The notes under the pieces: model-generated
Seen by the model: only the letters and a program-made list of their open reading frames with translations
What the model was told of the DNA's origin: nothing
Databases searched by the model: none
Part shown: one piece after another, positions 42,641 through 54,117 of the stretch
Layout of the letters: every line of letters starts with the position of its first letter
Numbering within the stretch: position 1 is the stretch's first letter
Program-made: the position numbers and the translations under genes
Origin: Lithobates sylvaticus
Taxonomy: Eukaryota > Chordata > Amphibia > Anura > Ranidae
Direction of reading: 5' to 3'
Length of the DNA: 64,000 bases
NCBI GenBank assembly: GCA_028564925.1
Contig: CM053029.1
Location: forward strand, 189,810,440 to 189,874,439

Positions 42641-43141
42641 ACTTGCTTTGCAGCAAGAATGTAGAGCTAGTGCGCATGCGTGCTATGGGTATGCACAGAT
42701 GTGTTACTACGCATGCGTTGTATGGGATCTGTTCCGCGCTTTTTGCTGAGTTTGCTACTTTAGTGTCGTGTGTGCTTTATGGCATTGCTGAAATCATTTC
42801 TGTCTTTTTGGGTAGAAAGAACAGTTGTTTTGAAATGGAAAGTCTTGTCAAGAGTGGGCGTCAGCTGTTCTATTCATATATAAATGAGTAAACTCATGCA
42901 CATTCAAAAAAAAAAAAAATCTCCCTGTGAGTTAAGAGCATTATGAAATACCTTAGAACAAATCCCTTCAGAGGTGCGCTGTAGAAGCTTCCATCTTCAC
43001 TCAGTCTTCTATCCAAGTTCGTGGGCCGCTTGAATGGCTGAGCCGCAATGACTCCCACACGTGCACGCAGGAGTTACGGCGCAGAACTCTGAAGGAACGA
43101 CACAGGTATGTCGCTCCTGTGTTAATGACCTCACCGGCTGG

Positions 43142-44289
43142 TAGACATGTGCACTACTGAAAAGTTTTTGTTTCTTTCCGTTTTTGTTTCATTCATCGGA
43201 TCATTCGTTGTGATCCATAAATGTACGCTGAAGCGCCGCCACGACTGGAAATTCAGTCTTGAATCTTTATTAATATCATATAACCATGGTAAAAGAACAC
43301 GCAGATGCGTTTCCACACACAGGCCTTGTTTACAGCACCGTAGTTATGATCGGCATTCGTTACTTCGGATCTTTCTTAACTTTGGATGCATTCCTATTTG
43401 TTCTTTTCCATTCGTTTAGATGCGGCATTCATTACTTTGGATAATTCGTAACTTTGGATGCATTCGTATTTGTTCCGTTCCATCAGTTTAGATGCGGCTA
43501 TCGTTACTTCAGATAATTGCCTCCACAAGGGAATAAGGGAAAACACACTTATGCCCCATACACACGAGTGGAAATTCCGCCAGCAAAAGTCCGATGAGGG
43601 CTTTCGGTCCGAAAATGCGACCGTGTGTATGCTCCATTAGACTTTTGCTGGCGGAATTCCAGCCAGTAAAAGACTGAGAGCATGTTCTCAATTTTTGCGG
43701 TCGAAAAAAGTTCAGATCGTCTTTACCAATTCCGACGCACAAAATTCCTACAAATGCTCGGAAACAATTTGACGCATGCTCGGAAGCATTGAACTTAATT
43801 TTATCACCTCGTCGTAGTGTTGTACGTCACCGCGTTCTTGATGGTCAACAGTTTAGCGAACTTTTGTGTGACCGTGTGTATGCAAGCCAAGCTTGAACGC
43901 AATTCCGTTGGAAAAAATCTTGATTCCGCTCGTGTATACGTGGCATTAGGCTACTTTCACACTGGGGCGTTGGGGGGGGCATCAGCAGCAAAGGTTTTCG
44001 GCCGCTAGCGGGGCACTTTTAACCCCTGCTAGCGGCCGAAAAAGGGTCAAAACCACCCGCAAAGCAAAAAATAAAGAATAGCCGGAAAGAACGAAAAACT
44101 AAATAATCCGAATGTAATCGATTTGTTAAACCTAGTAGGTTGAATTGTTTTTCGTTCTTTCTGACAATTCATCTCTGTACACATTCGTTATAAAAAGAGC
44201 CTTTCGTTCTTTCCGATGCTCCCAAATGAACAAATATGCCAAATTTCGTCCAAAAACGAATTCGTAACGAAACTAATTTCACATGTCTA
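43142..44289. mobile_element. hAT-type element with 8-bp target duplication and nested MITEs
   Basis: The ends tagacatgtgcac and catgtcta are inverted; ccggctgg flanks both sides (43,134-43,141 and 44,290-44,297). The interior has 'ttcgtttc'-like motifs and a ~72-bp tandem repeat (aactttggatgcattc at about 43,379 and 43,451). A 'gccccatacacacg' MITE (43,553-43,930) and part of a 'ttcacactg' MITE (43,945-44,060) sit inside. No transposase. Confidence 0.85.
43553..43930. mobile_element. MITE nested in hAT element
   Basis: The ends gccccatacacacgag and ctcgtgtatacgtggcat are inverted, same family as 30,275-30,681. 'gctggcggaattcc' is paired with 'ggaaattccgccagc'. Confidence 0.7.
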
Positions 44290-44416
44290 CCGGCTGGGGC
44301 AACACTGAATATCTCTTAAATGGTGCATGTTTAGCAGATATTCCTTGTACCTACAGGTAAGCTTAATTATATACTAATCTGTAGGTACAAGTATCCCAGC
44401 CGTGTTTACTACCACT

Positions 44417-44905
44417 TTAAAGCTGAAGTCCAGGTGAACAGTTAAAGCCTAACTATACTGAATCTAAGCACCACAAACCAAAAATGCTATTTAATTCATA
44501 TATAGTGTTCAAATCAAACACCTATCCATCCACGTATCCATGCTTTATTTTGCTGAGAACTCACTTTAAAAAACACTGCCATAGCATTTCTAGCTGTGGC
44601 CATCTTGAGTAAGGGCAGATAATTCTTGCAGCATTTACTTCCTGGAATCCATTTTCACTTAGCTCAGGCATGCAGACAGGAGGGTGTGCTTAGCTGAGAA
44701 AAACCCTCCTCCTCTCCTGAAGACACCTGGGATGTATGACATAATTTGCCTAGGCCTGAAAACCCGTAAGTAAGTGAAAAAAATGTAAAAAAAAAAGTTA
44801 GTTTACAACAAGTAAATATAATATACTTTCTTATCTATTTACTAATGCTAGCAGCATAAGGATTACAAATAGCCAATGCTGATTGAGAGTGAAGTTCTGC
44901 TTTAA
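44417..44905. mobile_element. TTAA-flanked MITE
   Basis: The ends ttaaagctgaagtcc and gtgaagttctgctttaa are inverted, with TTAA at both edges. The left TTAA is shared with the preceding MITE. Confidence 0.75.
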
Positions 44906-45234
44906 ATGCACAGGTAAAATACATATAAGGCCTTTTGCACATGTGAGTGGGAGCCCGTTCAATGTCATGTCATTTCCTGCATCCCCTTCCCCCTTGTTTC
45001 CAACCCCAGAAGCCCAGGTGCGGCATATTGTGCCCATAGACATGAATGACTGGTGCTCGTGTAAACATAAGTATAGCATGCAGGCTAATGCTAAACTTTC
45101 TATTTGCATATACCCATATGCTACACTCGTGTTTGCACAAGCATCAGTGTATACCCAAGTAAGTAGCACCTGGGCTGGATATATACACTGGTATTTATAA
45201 TGTTGGGCTCAGATGCCCATGTGCAGCAGGCCTA

Positions 45235-46480
45235 AGGGCCCTTTCACATGGGCTTACCGATCAGGTCCACCATTTTTTTTGTTTTTAGGCAGACCTGATT
45301 AGACGCTCCATGCAGTCTTTTGGACAGTCAGATGTAAACATCTTGTGGGCGGGGCCTACTCACCCTGCACATGGGGGTACCTCTCTTACGTGTATATGCT
45401 CATCAATGTCCGCGACCAGCATGAGCCATACACCCTGTGTAGTAGTTAAATGTACAGAGCCCCTCTGTAAAATGTACTGTCCTGTGTTACTACACACCTT
45501 ACTTGTTGAACGTTGCATTTAGGAGGGACACTGCTGAGCCCATGCCCTCTCCACCAAGTGACAGAATGGAGTCCCACCATGCACTTAGAGCTGATCTCAT
45601 GCATGCATCTGGTTAACTCCTTCACTCCCATACCATGTGGTCAGGCTATAGGTCACCATAACGCAAGTTTGGTCCCGGTTGCTTTGGGAAACCAACCGCT
45701 GGGGAGGGAGCCAAATCACTGACCCCCTCACTACTGGAGAACTCGTCACCTATACAAGGTACCACACTTATGACCAGCTGCAATGTACTTTGCACTGATT
45801 CTAGGTTACCCATAGCAACTGCATACCTCTTCCTAGTTTTTCTGAGTAAACCGTGTAGTAGTGGTTTTGCTTCCTACCCCATCTGTGCTTTACTGACCTA
45901 TGTTCTTAGATACAATAGGAACAATTATGCACCCCTTTAAATAACTTCAGACCAGGCTTAGGAGAGTTGATGCAACTTTTACTTAAACGTTTTGGCAATA
46001 TAGTGAACGAATACAATAGGGTATCTCCTAACTATCTCTACTAGGCTGCCCAGACATACCTCAACAACGTAATAGTCCATGTTAGGTGTCCTCCGGGTGC
46101 TGGTAGATCTCTGTGCTCCCGGTGCCTCTAATAGACCGCAAGGTGAGGCAGTCCTCCTCTGCAGCAGTCACGGCATCTCTCTAGAGCAGCCAATCACAGT
46201 ATTTACATGACTCAAGTGCCTGCCTCCAACTCCCTGCATTTAGAAGCTCTTAAATGACCTGGAGGCGGTGGCAGTAAGGGGTTTACCTTCCCTACTACAT
46301 CCAAAACAAAATGAAGAGTTGGCTTACATTTAAGCAGAAACACTCTGTTTACCTTTCTGATTTAGTTTCACTCCTCTACAACAAGGAACTGAGGCCACCC
46401 ACCGTCCTTTGAGGGAGGTCACCTAAACTACCAAGGTATTCCCATTGGATGGGGGAATGTACATTGTGCAGGGCCTGGGC
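45235..46480. other. Unrecognised sequence with a MITE end
   Basis: A 'ccctttcacatggg' end lies at 45,238. The rest has no recognised domain. On the minus strand 46,050-46,250 is GC-richer with a potential short first exon (see findings). Confidence 0.3.
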
Positions 46481-46489
46481 TAATGTCAG

Positions 46490-48190
46490 GCCCTTACTAA
46501 CAAAACGAGTCCAGTTTAACTGCTTCTCGCCCGGCCTACATTAATAGGATGGTAAGGCGGGAGCTCTCTCATCATATGATGTCCTCCCAGGATTGCGCGG
46601 GCTGCACTGCTGCACAATCTGTCTGACAGATCAGTGTACCGGGCCACTGTGGGTACGGTTTGATCGCTGTGACCAGTCACAGCAGATCACATGACAATTG
46701 TACACGATGGATGGCTTCCATTCATACCATTCGTTGTATACTATTGTGTGGATCTCTGTGATTGGTCACAGTGATCATATGATACAGACAGGGCCAATCA
46801 CAACCCATCTGTACCATGTGATTAGCTGTGGCCAATCACATGGTAATTACAATAGTACACACTGAACAAATGGTTTTCATTTAGAAAAAATGGTTGTTTA
46901 TAACAATCGATTTTCAGCTATATACAGTATATAAAACATAGTTTGTGCACTCTGTAAATTTCCTTAATATACACTGATTTGGGTTATTTTCACCAAAGAA
47001 ATGTAGCGCTATAAGTATTGGCCTACTTTTATGAAGAAAAATAATAACCGAAATGAAGAAAAAATTATTTTTTCAAAATGTTCATTCTTTTTCAGAATGA
47101 CAGTGGTGATTAAATACCACCAAAATAAAGCTCTATTTGTGTGCAAAAAAAGTATACAAATTTCATTTGGGTAAAGTGTCGCATGACCGAGCAATTGTCA
47201 TTTAAATTGTGACAGCGCTAAAAGCTGAAAATTGGCCTCGGCAGGAAGGGGGTGAAAGTGCCCGGTATTGGGCATACCTGTACGTCCCTTTTAAATTTGC
47301 CGCCGTGTCATCGCGTGTGCGCGCCGGCCGGGAGCTCCTTGAGTCGGGTCGCGGGTCCTGTGGACTCAATCGCCACGGGGATACCTGCAATCATCTCACG
47401 GAGAGGAAGAACGGGGAGATGCTAATGTAAACAAGCATCTCCCCATTCTGCCTAGTGACAGTGTCACTGATCTCTGCTCCCTGTGATCGGAGCAGAGATC
47501 AGTGACTGTCACACACAGCCACGCCCCCCCACAGTTAGAAACACGCCCCTAGGACACACTTAACCCCTACACTGCCACCTAGTGGTTAACCCCTTCACTG
47601 CCAGTGTCATTAACACAGGAATCGGTGCATTTGTATAGCACTGATTGCTGTATGAATGACAATGGTACCAAAAATGTCTGATGACTGCGCCATAATGGCG
47701 CAGTAACGATAAAAATCGCTGATCGCAGCCATTACAAAAAAAATATTAATAAAAATGCCATAAAACTAACCCTCTTTGGTTTGCGCAAAAGTTATAGCGT
47801 CTACAAATCAATAAACGCTTATTGCGATTTTTTTTATTTTTTTACCAAAAATATGTAGAAGAATACGTATTGGCCTAAACTGGGGAAAAAATGTTTTTAT
47901 ATATATTTTTGGGGGATATTTATTATAGCAAAAAATGATGTGTTTTTTTTTTTTTTGCTCTTCTTTTTTTTTTTGTTTATAGCGCAAAAAATGTAAACCG
48001 CAGAGGTGATCAAATACCACCAAAAGAAAGCTCTATTTGTGGGGAAAAAAAGACGTAAATTTTGTTTGGGAGCCACGTCGCATGACTGCGCAATTGTCAG
48101 TTAAAGCGACGCAGTGCCGAATCGCAAAAAGTGCTCTGGTCTTTGGCCAGCAAAATGGTCCGGGGCTTAAGTGATTAATAGCACCCCCCC
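46490..48190. repeat. Long hairpin-rich frog repeat
   Basis: It contains a perfect 18-bp-arm hairpin (47,463-47,480 and 47,489-47,506), repeated 'cactgtgaccaatcac'-like blocks, and two copies of 'accaaaa(t/g)aaagctctattt' followed by 'gcatgac(c/t)g(a/c)gcaattgtca' (47,119-47,206 and 48,018-48,102), so it is probably two related units. No coding. Confidence 0.55.
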
Positions 48191-48389
48191 CCCCCCCAAA
48201 CGCAATGTGATTTTGCCACAGCAAAACATGAAAATTGTGCTAAAACGCATGTGAAAAACACACCTGTCTCGGAGCCAAAATTTGGTCCTTGAGCTTCTTT
48301 GGCATAACAAACAGGCATAGGCAGTCCATTTAAGTGAATGGGTGCCCTATGCACGACACATGGAATTCACAATACACAATGCATTCATA

Positions 48390-49350
48390 ATGTATGGCAC
48401 AGCGATGCACAATTCATAGCACAGGTGACTTTTAGATCCCTGCATTAAAACATATGATTCAAAAGGAGAGAACCGCCTAATTCTGTTGAGCTATACACCA
48501 GAATTAAAGATGTGGAACCCGTGGAATCTCTTACAGTATGCCTAATACCCGCGAACAACATAATAGGTTTGGGAGCTCTGGCATCTTATCGAAGACCTAC
48601 CGTAATAGGACCGACTGGATAGTCAATAGTTTCTCCTTCCTGGAGGAAGATTGTAGTCCTAGAGAGTGGAGTTCTGCATTTCTACCCCTGTAGGAGTTGC
48701 AAATGTCAGGATTCCCCACTGCTGCACTGCCAGTCACATAGCATTTCCAACTTGCATCTAGACACAGAAAACGGTCCATGAGCTTTGATTTTGTTGTTTT
48801 AGTGAGGGCATAATAACTTGGATGGGGTTAGGGATTATGAAATGAACCAGGGACAACTTCCACCCTATTTACAGCTCCACCAGTTGTGGCTGGTGCTCGA
48901 TTTTTTTTTTTTTGGGGGGGGGGGGGGGGGGGGCGGCAAACAAACCTGCCCCCTTCACACCACCCACCCCCTTCCTCGTCACTTGATCGATTGCCCGCTC
49001 TATCGGCGCTTCGCTTGCCCGCTCGCTCTCCCTTCGCCCGCCAGCCCAGCATTTAGCCCATCCAGGTCGCAGCATCAGTGGCTTCCCCCACCTGCATCTC
49101 CTCCAGAGTCTCGCCGGTCGATTCTCCTTCCAGCCAATCGGGTCTTAGGACCCGCTTCCTGATTGGCTGGGAGGAGAAGCAGGAAGACATTAGTGAATAG
49201 GAATTCGCTAATTTCACACAAGTGACTTTTTGAAGCCAATTGGAGCCTCAGGCACTAATCATTGCTTAAAAAAAAAAAAAAAAAAAACCCCATTGAAATC
49301 CATGCGCCCGGTGCCCTGCATTGAGATTAGGGGGGCGGCACCCCTGTGCC
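48390..49350. other. Unrecognised sequence with poly-T/poly-G tract
   Basis: A T11 run meets about 20 G at 48,900-48,932. 49,130-49,172 holds a hairpin ('ccaatcgggt' and 'cctgattgg'). No host exon recognised. Confidence 0.4.
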
Positions 49351-50235
49351 CCTTATGAGCGGTCGTCACTGAGCGCCACCTGTTCCTCCTGCACAGTTTC
49401 ACTTGATGCTCTGTACAGCTCCACTTGACATACTCTGCAGAACTCCAATTGATTTATTCTGTGGGAACTAACAGTCTCTTGTTAGATCAGCAAAAGCCCC
49501 TTACAGGCTAGGAAATCTCAGTCCCTTGGAAAAGTAGCACATGTGGAGTGAACTGCATCCTGAAACCCCTTCAGCTCCCTTGTAGACACTGGTCCCAGCT
49601 CTACTTCTTGTGGGAAATGCTAGCCCACCTGGCTGCCTCTTCACCAGCACACCTGGCTGCTTCTTTTTCCCAGTCTACCTGACTGACACAGATGGAGATT
49701 TCCCAGGGCAAGGTTTGATGAAGACTTAGCACATTGCCATGTTCAAGAGAGAACTGCTGCAAGTGGCAGTCTCTCACCCTTGTCTGTCCCTGCAACACGC
49801 TGATCTACTCATTCTGTCTCTCCTTGCTCCCGCTGCCTCTCTGGAAAGCCTCCTCTAACTTCTTCTGTGGTAGAATCCTTCCAGGACAGCCACCTGAGCC
49901 CCGGCCCAAGGTAGAGCCCCTCCCGGCAGGGGTCCTCCAAGGGCCAATGACTCCCTCAGCACTGCATCTCCATCTTCCACCGACTCCCCTGCTGGTATGA
50001 CTCATGTCTATTTAAGGGCTCCTTAGTTCTCTGCTAGACCCACTTCTTGGGGATTGGCTAAGGGCCCCTAAATGTTCAATATTCTAGAACCAGGGGAGGC
50101 ACCAGACAGCTGCCTGGATGAGTCATCCAGCCCTGAACTCAGAGCCCTGACCCAGATTCCATGGCTCAGGCTTAGCCCTGAGCCAGACTATAATTTATCT
50201 GCACTACCACTAGTAGCACACCAGAGGGTGCTACA
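49350..50235. repeat. Unclassified dispersed segment, possible solo LTR
   Basis: Relatively C-rich, with 'ctatttaaggg' and an end 'tagcacaccagagggtgctaca' that reads tgtagcaccc on the minus strand, as some LTRs do. I cannot show a second end. If an LTR, it is a lone fossil. Confidence 0.2.
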
Positions 50236-50239
50236 CTTT

Positions 50240-50561
50240 TTTTTTCCCTTTTACCTATTTCTCTTCTTTTACCTGACCTTTCTTATTCAAATGATGTTTT
50301 ACTTTGTAACACACTCATTGTAGAGATGGATATAATGACTGGGTAACTGCTGGCTCACAAGTCTTTGAACACCTATACTATTTTTGTCCTTGGTTATACC
50401 TTTATGGCTGATTTTCTCTCTGTATGTACTGATTGCTAATTTATTAACCTTTGGACACTGTTATGAATTTAATCTGCATGCACAGCATGTTTACTTACTG
50501 TATTTTGTAGAATGTTCCATGTTCATTGAAATTTAATAAAGAATTCTAAAAAAAAAAAGCG
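50240..50561 (+). mobile_element. Probable 5'-truncated LINE 3' end with poly-A
   Basis: T-rich 3' UTR-like text ends 'aataaagaattct' followed by A12, the look of a retroposed 3' end (L1-like). No coding part is left, so the family is uncertain. Confidence 0.45.
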
Positions 50562-52839
50562 TATGTTTCAGCACGTACTGCCACAACGTACAAGTGTTAA
50601 TGGGCCCTTAGCCATAACCCAGTAAAACAATCCCACAGTCTAATTAAAATATTTTACAACATTCTTAATATAGAAAAACATTTCTGCCCAGCTAGTCAGC
50701 CAATCGCATTATACTCCAAATGCATAGAAATACTGTATATTGCATATAACATGACTTATACTTATATGTAAAGCCAATCACTAAAATATCTCATACAAGC
50801 TTTAACATGTTAATGTAATTTCAAAAATAGTTTTCAATCTTGTTTTAAATCTACAGCTTTCATTAAAATATAAGTGATGATCCTGCCGTGAACGCCCTTA
50901 TGCTTTCTGTGGTGAAGTGACAACTTGTGGTCCAGTGATGCCACCCCCCAGGTACATGTGCCCCTGGTGAAGACTACAGTATATGTGGCCGTCCCAACAC
51001 ATAAGTTCAGGTATTGTCCAGTCTTATCATTATCAGGAAGCCGGTCCAGAGCAGTGATTTTGTAGCTGATGCTGCAGCGAGTAAAGATGATGGAAAAAAA
51101 AAAAAAAAAGTAAAACAGGTAACTGTTTATAATGCACAATGTCATAAACTTAGAGTTTTGATCTACTATAAACGACAGAAACACTTTAAATGTAAAACAT
51201 ACATGGCTGACCTAAATTCACCTTTAACTGAAGTCCCATTTCACTATCTTTTATGTGCACAGTTTATTGTGCTGTTTAACACGCATAAATTAATAATCAC
51301 AGCTGAAGGATGACTAGCTTGTTATCTCACTATATAAATGAATTGGTGAAACTGAGTACAGTACGTTATCATTGGCAGATAGCTGATCTTGCAGAGAACA
51401 TACTTTGTTATCTCCTATTGTACAGTGCATGTGAAATATTAGCTGACCTTGTTTTACAGCGATTTATAAAATATTTTCCATGTATCCACATTGGACTTTT
51501 CTCAAGGACGCTGATCACTGTTTGCTCATACCTCTGACCCCACGCTAACATTTCAGTTTTCAACTCTGAGTGCCATTAAAAACATTGTAATAGTTAAAGC
51601 AATATTGCTGTATGTATTTGGTTTAGTTTTAAACTGTAAGTCTGGTAAAAATGATATGCAGTGAATCTCTGCAATACATGCACTTTTCCCCATGGTTTGT
51701 GTCTTTAACCCCTTCTCGCTGCCAGGAGCTGGTCCATTTTTTCCTAATGCTGCAGGTTTTCTGGTCATGTAATCACTGTAATTGGATGTTGCAGTGGTCA
51801 CATGATTGGGAGCCCATCCTACTGGCTCCAATCATAAACAGTGACTGTGAACCATCAGTGACGGCGCAGTCACAGGGTGTGGGGTGCCCAATTGAGTAGA
51901 CTCCCAGCACAGAAAAGCAATGCCAGCTCTATGCATATATGTGTCAGCACAGCGTTTAAGCCCTTCCTGGTGACAACTGAGACTAATAATGATGTCTGGC
52001 TGCCGAGTATAATATGTACCTAGGACTGAAGGTTTTATCCTATCCAAAGCTCTACAAAGTCTCCAAGCTCCAGGACCTAGAATTGAACTTATGAGGATTC
52101 TGAAAAAAAAATTAAAAAAACGCGTGTTTTACATAACAGACGGAAATCCTGGTGCCCCTCAACATGTGTAGGTTAGAAACTTAGGTTACACATACAACCA
52201 GTTCACTATCAACAGAGGTATTTGCTGCCACTTCACAGAGATTGGGCTTTGAATGAGCAGTGCATTTCAGGTACTTAAAGGTGGAGAGGTAAATAAGGCA
52301 TCCTCCTCACCTTTCCCCTCAGTCCCCAATGTACTCTCTGTGGGTGATGAGCTGTCAGCACCCAAGGGAAAGCCTCCCTGATTTACTGCCAGCTCCATCT
52401 CCTTCATGTTCAAAAATGGATTAACGTACATACACACCTCTATAGGGAGAAACTCTGCTATCTTAGCCATTCACATTCTCCTGGCCTGAGGGCCACCTCC
52501 GATAATAAAGGAATGTGTACATGACCAGCCTTTTAACAATTTTACTGTAGTAGCAACATATTTCGGATATTTACAGCACACTGTTTAGCTCCATAACTGC
52601 ATGTGTAGTAATACAGTTCACCACAGGTTAGAAATACATGAGCACACAGAATGTCTGACCAACTCTCCCAGACTTCTCAATGTAGGTCCTCGACAAGTGG
52701 GTTCTCTTCCATAGTCTATTCCGGCTGACTCTAAAGGGTTCTCTTTCTTAGGCTGCATACTTACATATTGTATATCGGGGATGGCCTGTTCATATTACTC
52801 CTCTGCCCAAGACTCCTCCCACATCAGATTATATAGGGG
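50562..52839. other. Mostly unrecognised intergenic sequence
   Basis: A candidate exon with a strong acceptor lies at 50,850-51,085 on the minus strand (see findings). 51,705-51,960 resembles the left end of the long frog repeat (cccttctcgctgcc). Nothing else is supported. Confidence 0.3.
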
Positions 52840-53009
52840 TAGGGTTGCCACATCATCCCTTTAATCCAGGACACCTTTGAATTACACAGGTTCTGAGGCT
52901 GATTTAATGCAGATAAGGCACCAAGTCAGTTAAATTAGCACCTTAATCAGCCACAGAACCTGTGTAATTAATGTGTGTCCTCGATTAACGGGATGATGTG
53001 GCAACCCTA
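52840..53009. mobile_element. hAT-type palindromic MITE
   Basis: The element starts tagggttgccacatcatccc and ends gggatgatgtggcaaccct + a. tatagggg flanks both sides (52,832-52,839 and 53,010-53,017). The whole 170 bp is nearly one palindrome. Confidence 0.9.
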
Positions 53010-53029
53010 TATAGGGGTACAGTACCCCT

Positions 53030-53290
53030 GCTTACACAGCCAGTGTAATAGACCAAGGATTTGAAATCCCGCTCTTCTCCCCTGTCTTTCCGTGAGGCTC
53101 CTGGGATGGATTAGAGCAATTATGATTGGTTTGTGACAGCACAGAGAATTGCTCTGACCCATCCCAGGAATCCCTGCAGAAATAAGGGACAGAAAAGCTG
53201 GGAATTTCAAATCCCCAGACTGCTACACCGGCTGCGTGGCAATGACAGCTCATCACCCATGGACGTATTGAGGGATCAACCACTTAGTTT
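53030..53290. repeat. Inverted-repeat element related to 34,600-34,870
   Basis: 'gatttgaaatcccgctctt' near the left and 'gggaatttcaaatcccc' near the right, plus 'ctgggatggattagagcaat' against 'attgctctgacccatcccag', show an inverted structure. Confidence 0.6.
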
Positions 53291-53660
53291 GTCAGTCAGG
53301 GATGCATGGAGGCAGGATGATTTTAGGGAGTAAGGTAAGAGGCAAAACCAGAATGGGATTGTCCAGCACCCAAGGCAAGGACCCCCTCTCCCACAGCTAA
53401 GGCATGACATAGAATGATGTGCCTCCCAGTATTCATTCTCTGCCCCCTTGCTCTAGCTGTCCATGGTAGGCACAGAGTGTTTACTGCACATGCACACGTG
53501 TGACCAATGGCTTTCTGATTAACAGCTAGAAGGTGGTTATGGATGTGTGGTGTGTTTTTCAAGTTGGCTGTGGGAGGCTGGGGTGGAGAGTGGGCTTGTT
53601 GGAGCATGGTATAACAGCAGTAACTGTGAGAGCAGACATGAAGCTGTGGCCCATGGTGTC

Positions 53661-54100
53661 TTTAAAGCAGAACCCCGGGAAAAAAAAATTTTTCAATGTT
53701 ATCCATGTTCTTCTGAGCTCTGTAGTTCCTCTGTAGTTACCTGGTGATCAGCCCCTGGTCTGTGCCACCCATGGAGGAGGTGTCCTCCTTCTCCTCTCTC
53801 CTCCTCCTCTGCTCCCTGCCAGTCACCGCCACCACTCCACTCCCTGCCCCTGCCACCTCTGCGCAGAGCGGGATCGTTTTCAGAAATCATCCGGATGACA
53901 CAGCGGGGATCTTGGGCTGTGACAGGTATTGTATATGAAACACTGATCGCCGTAACGTCCCACCAACCGGCATTGTGATTGACAGCGCACTGTTCCAATG
54001 CCGGCAGGACATTACAGTTATCGGTATTTCACATAGCACATTGAACAACACAAAACAATGTCATATCAGAAGTAAAGACACAGAATAAAATAAAAGACAT
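53661..54100. repeat. Partial TTAA-group MITE
   Basis: The end ttaaagcagaaccccggg starts at about 53,662. The other end is not clear. The interior includes a pyrimidine-rich stretch and 'cctgacaggtattg'-type text. Confidence 0.4.
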
Positions 54101-54117
54101 TAATCATACTGTGAGAG

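Larger units (their letters stand above)
42980..44420. mobile_element. TTAA-group MITE split by a hAT element
   Basis: 42,980-43,141 and 44,290-44,420 are two parts of one MITE related to 31,446-31,828 (shared 'ggcttcc'/'gatggaagc' region and 'gtttactaccactttaa' end). The hAT element at 43,142-44,289 lies between them. The left end is truncated. Confidence 0.7.

Noticed and set aside
42616-42891. Open frame of 91 codons next to the CNOT8 promoter as FAXDC2 exon 1
   Set aside because: The peptide has no resemblance I can see to a fatty acid hydroxylase domain protein; kept only as a possible promoter-proximal transcript.
52267-52470. Minus-strand open frame MAKIAEFLPIEVCMYVNPFL as a host gene
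   Set aside because: No recognised domain, no good splice sites at its edges, and the adjacent sequence resembles dispersed repeats.
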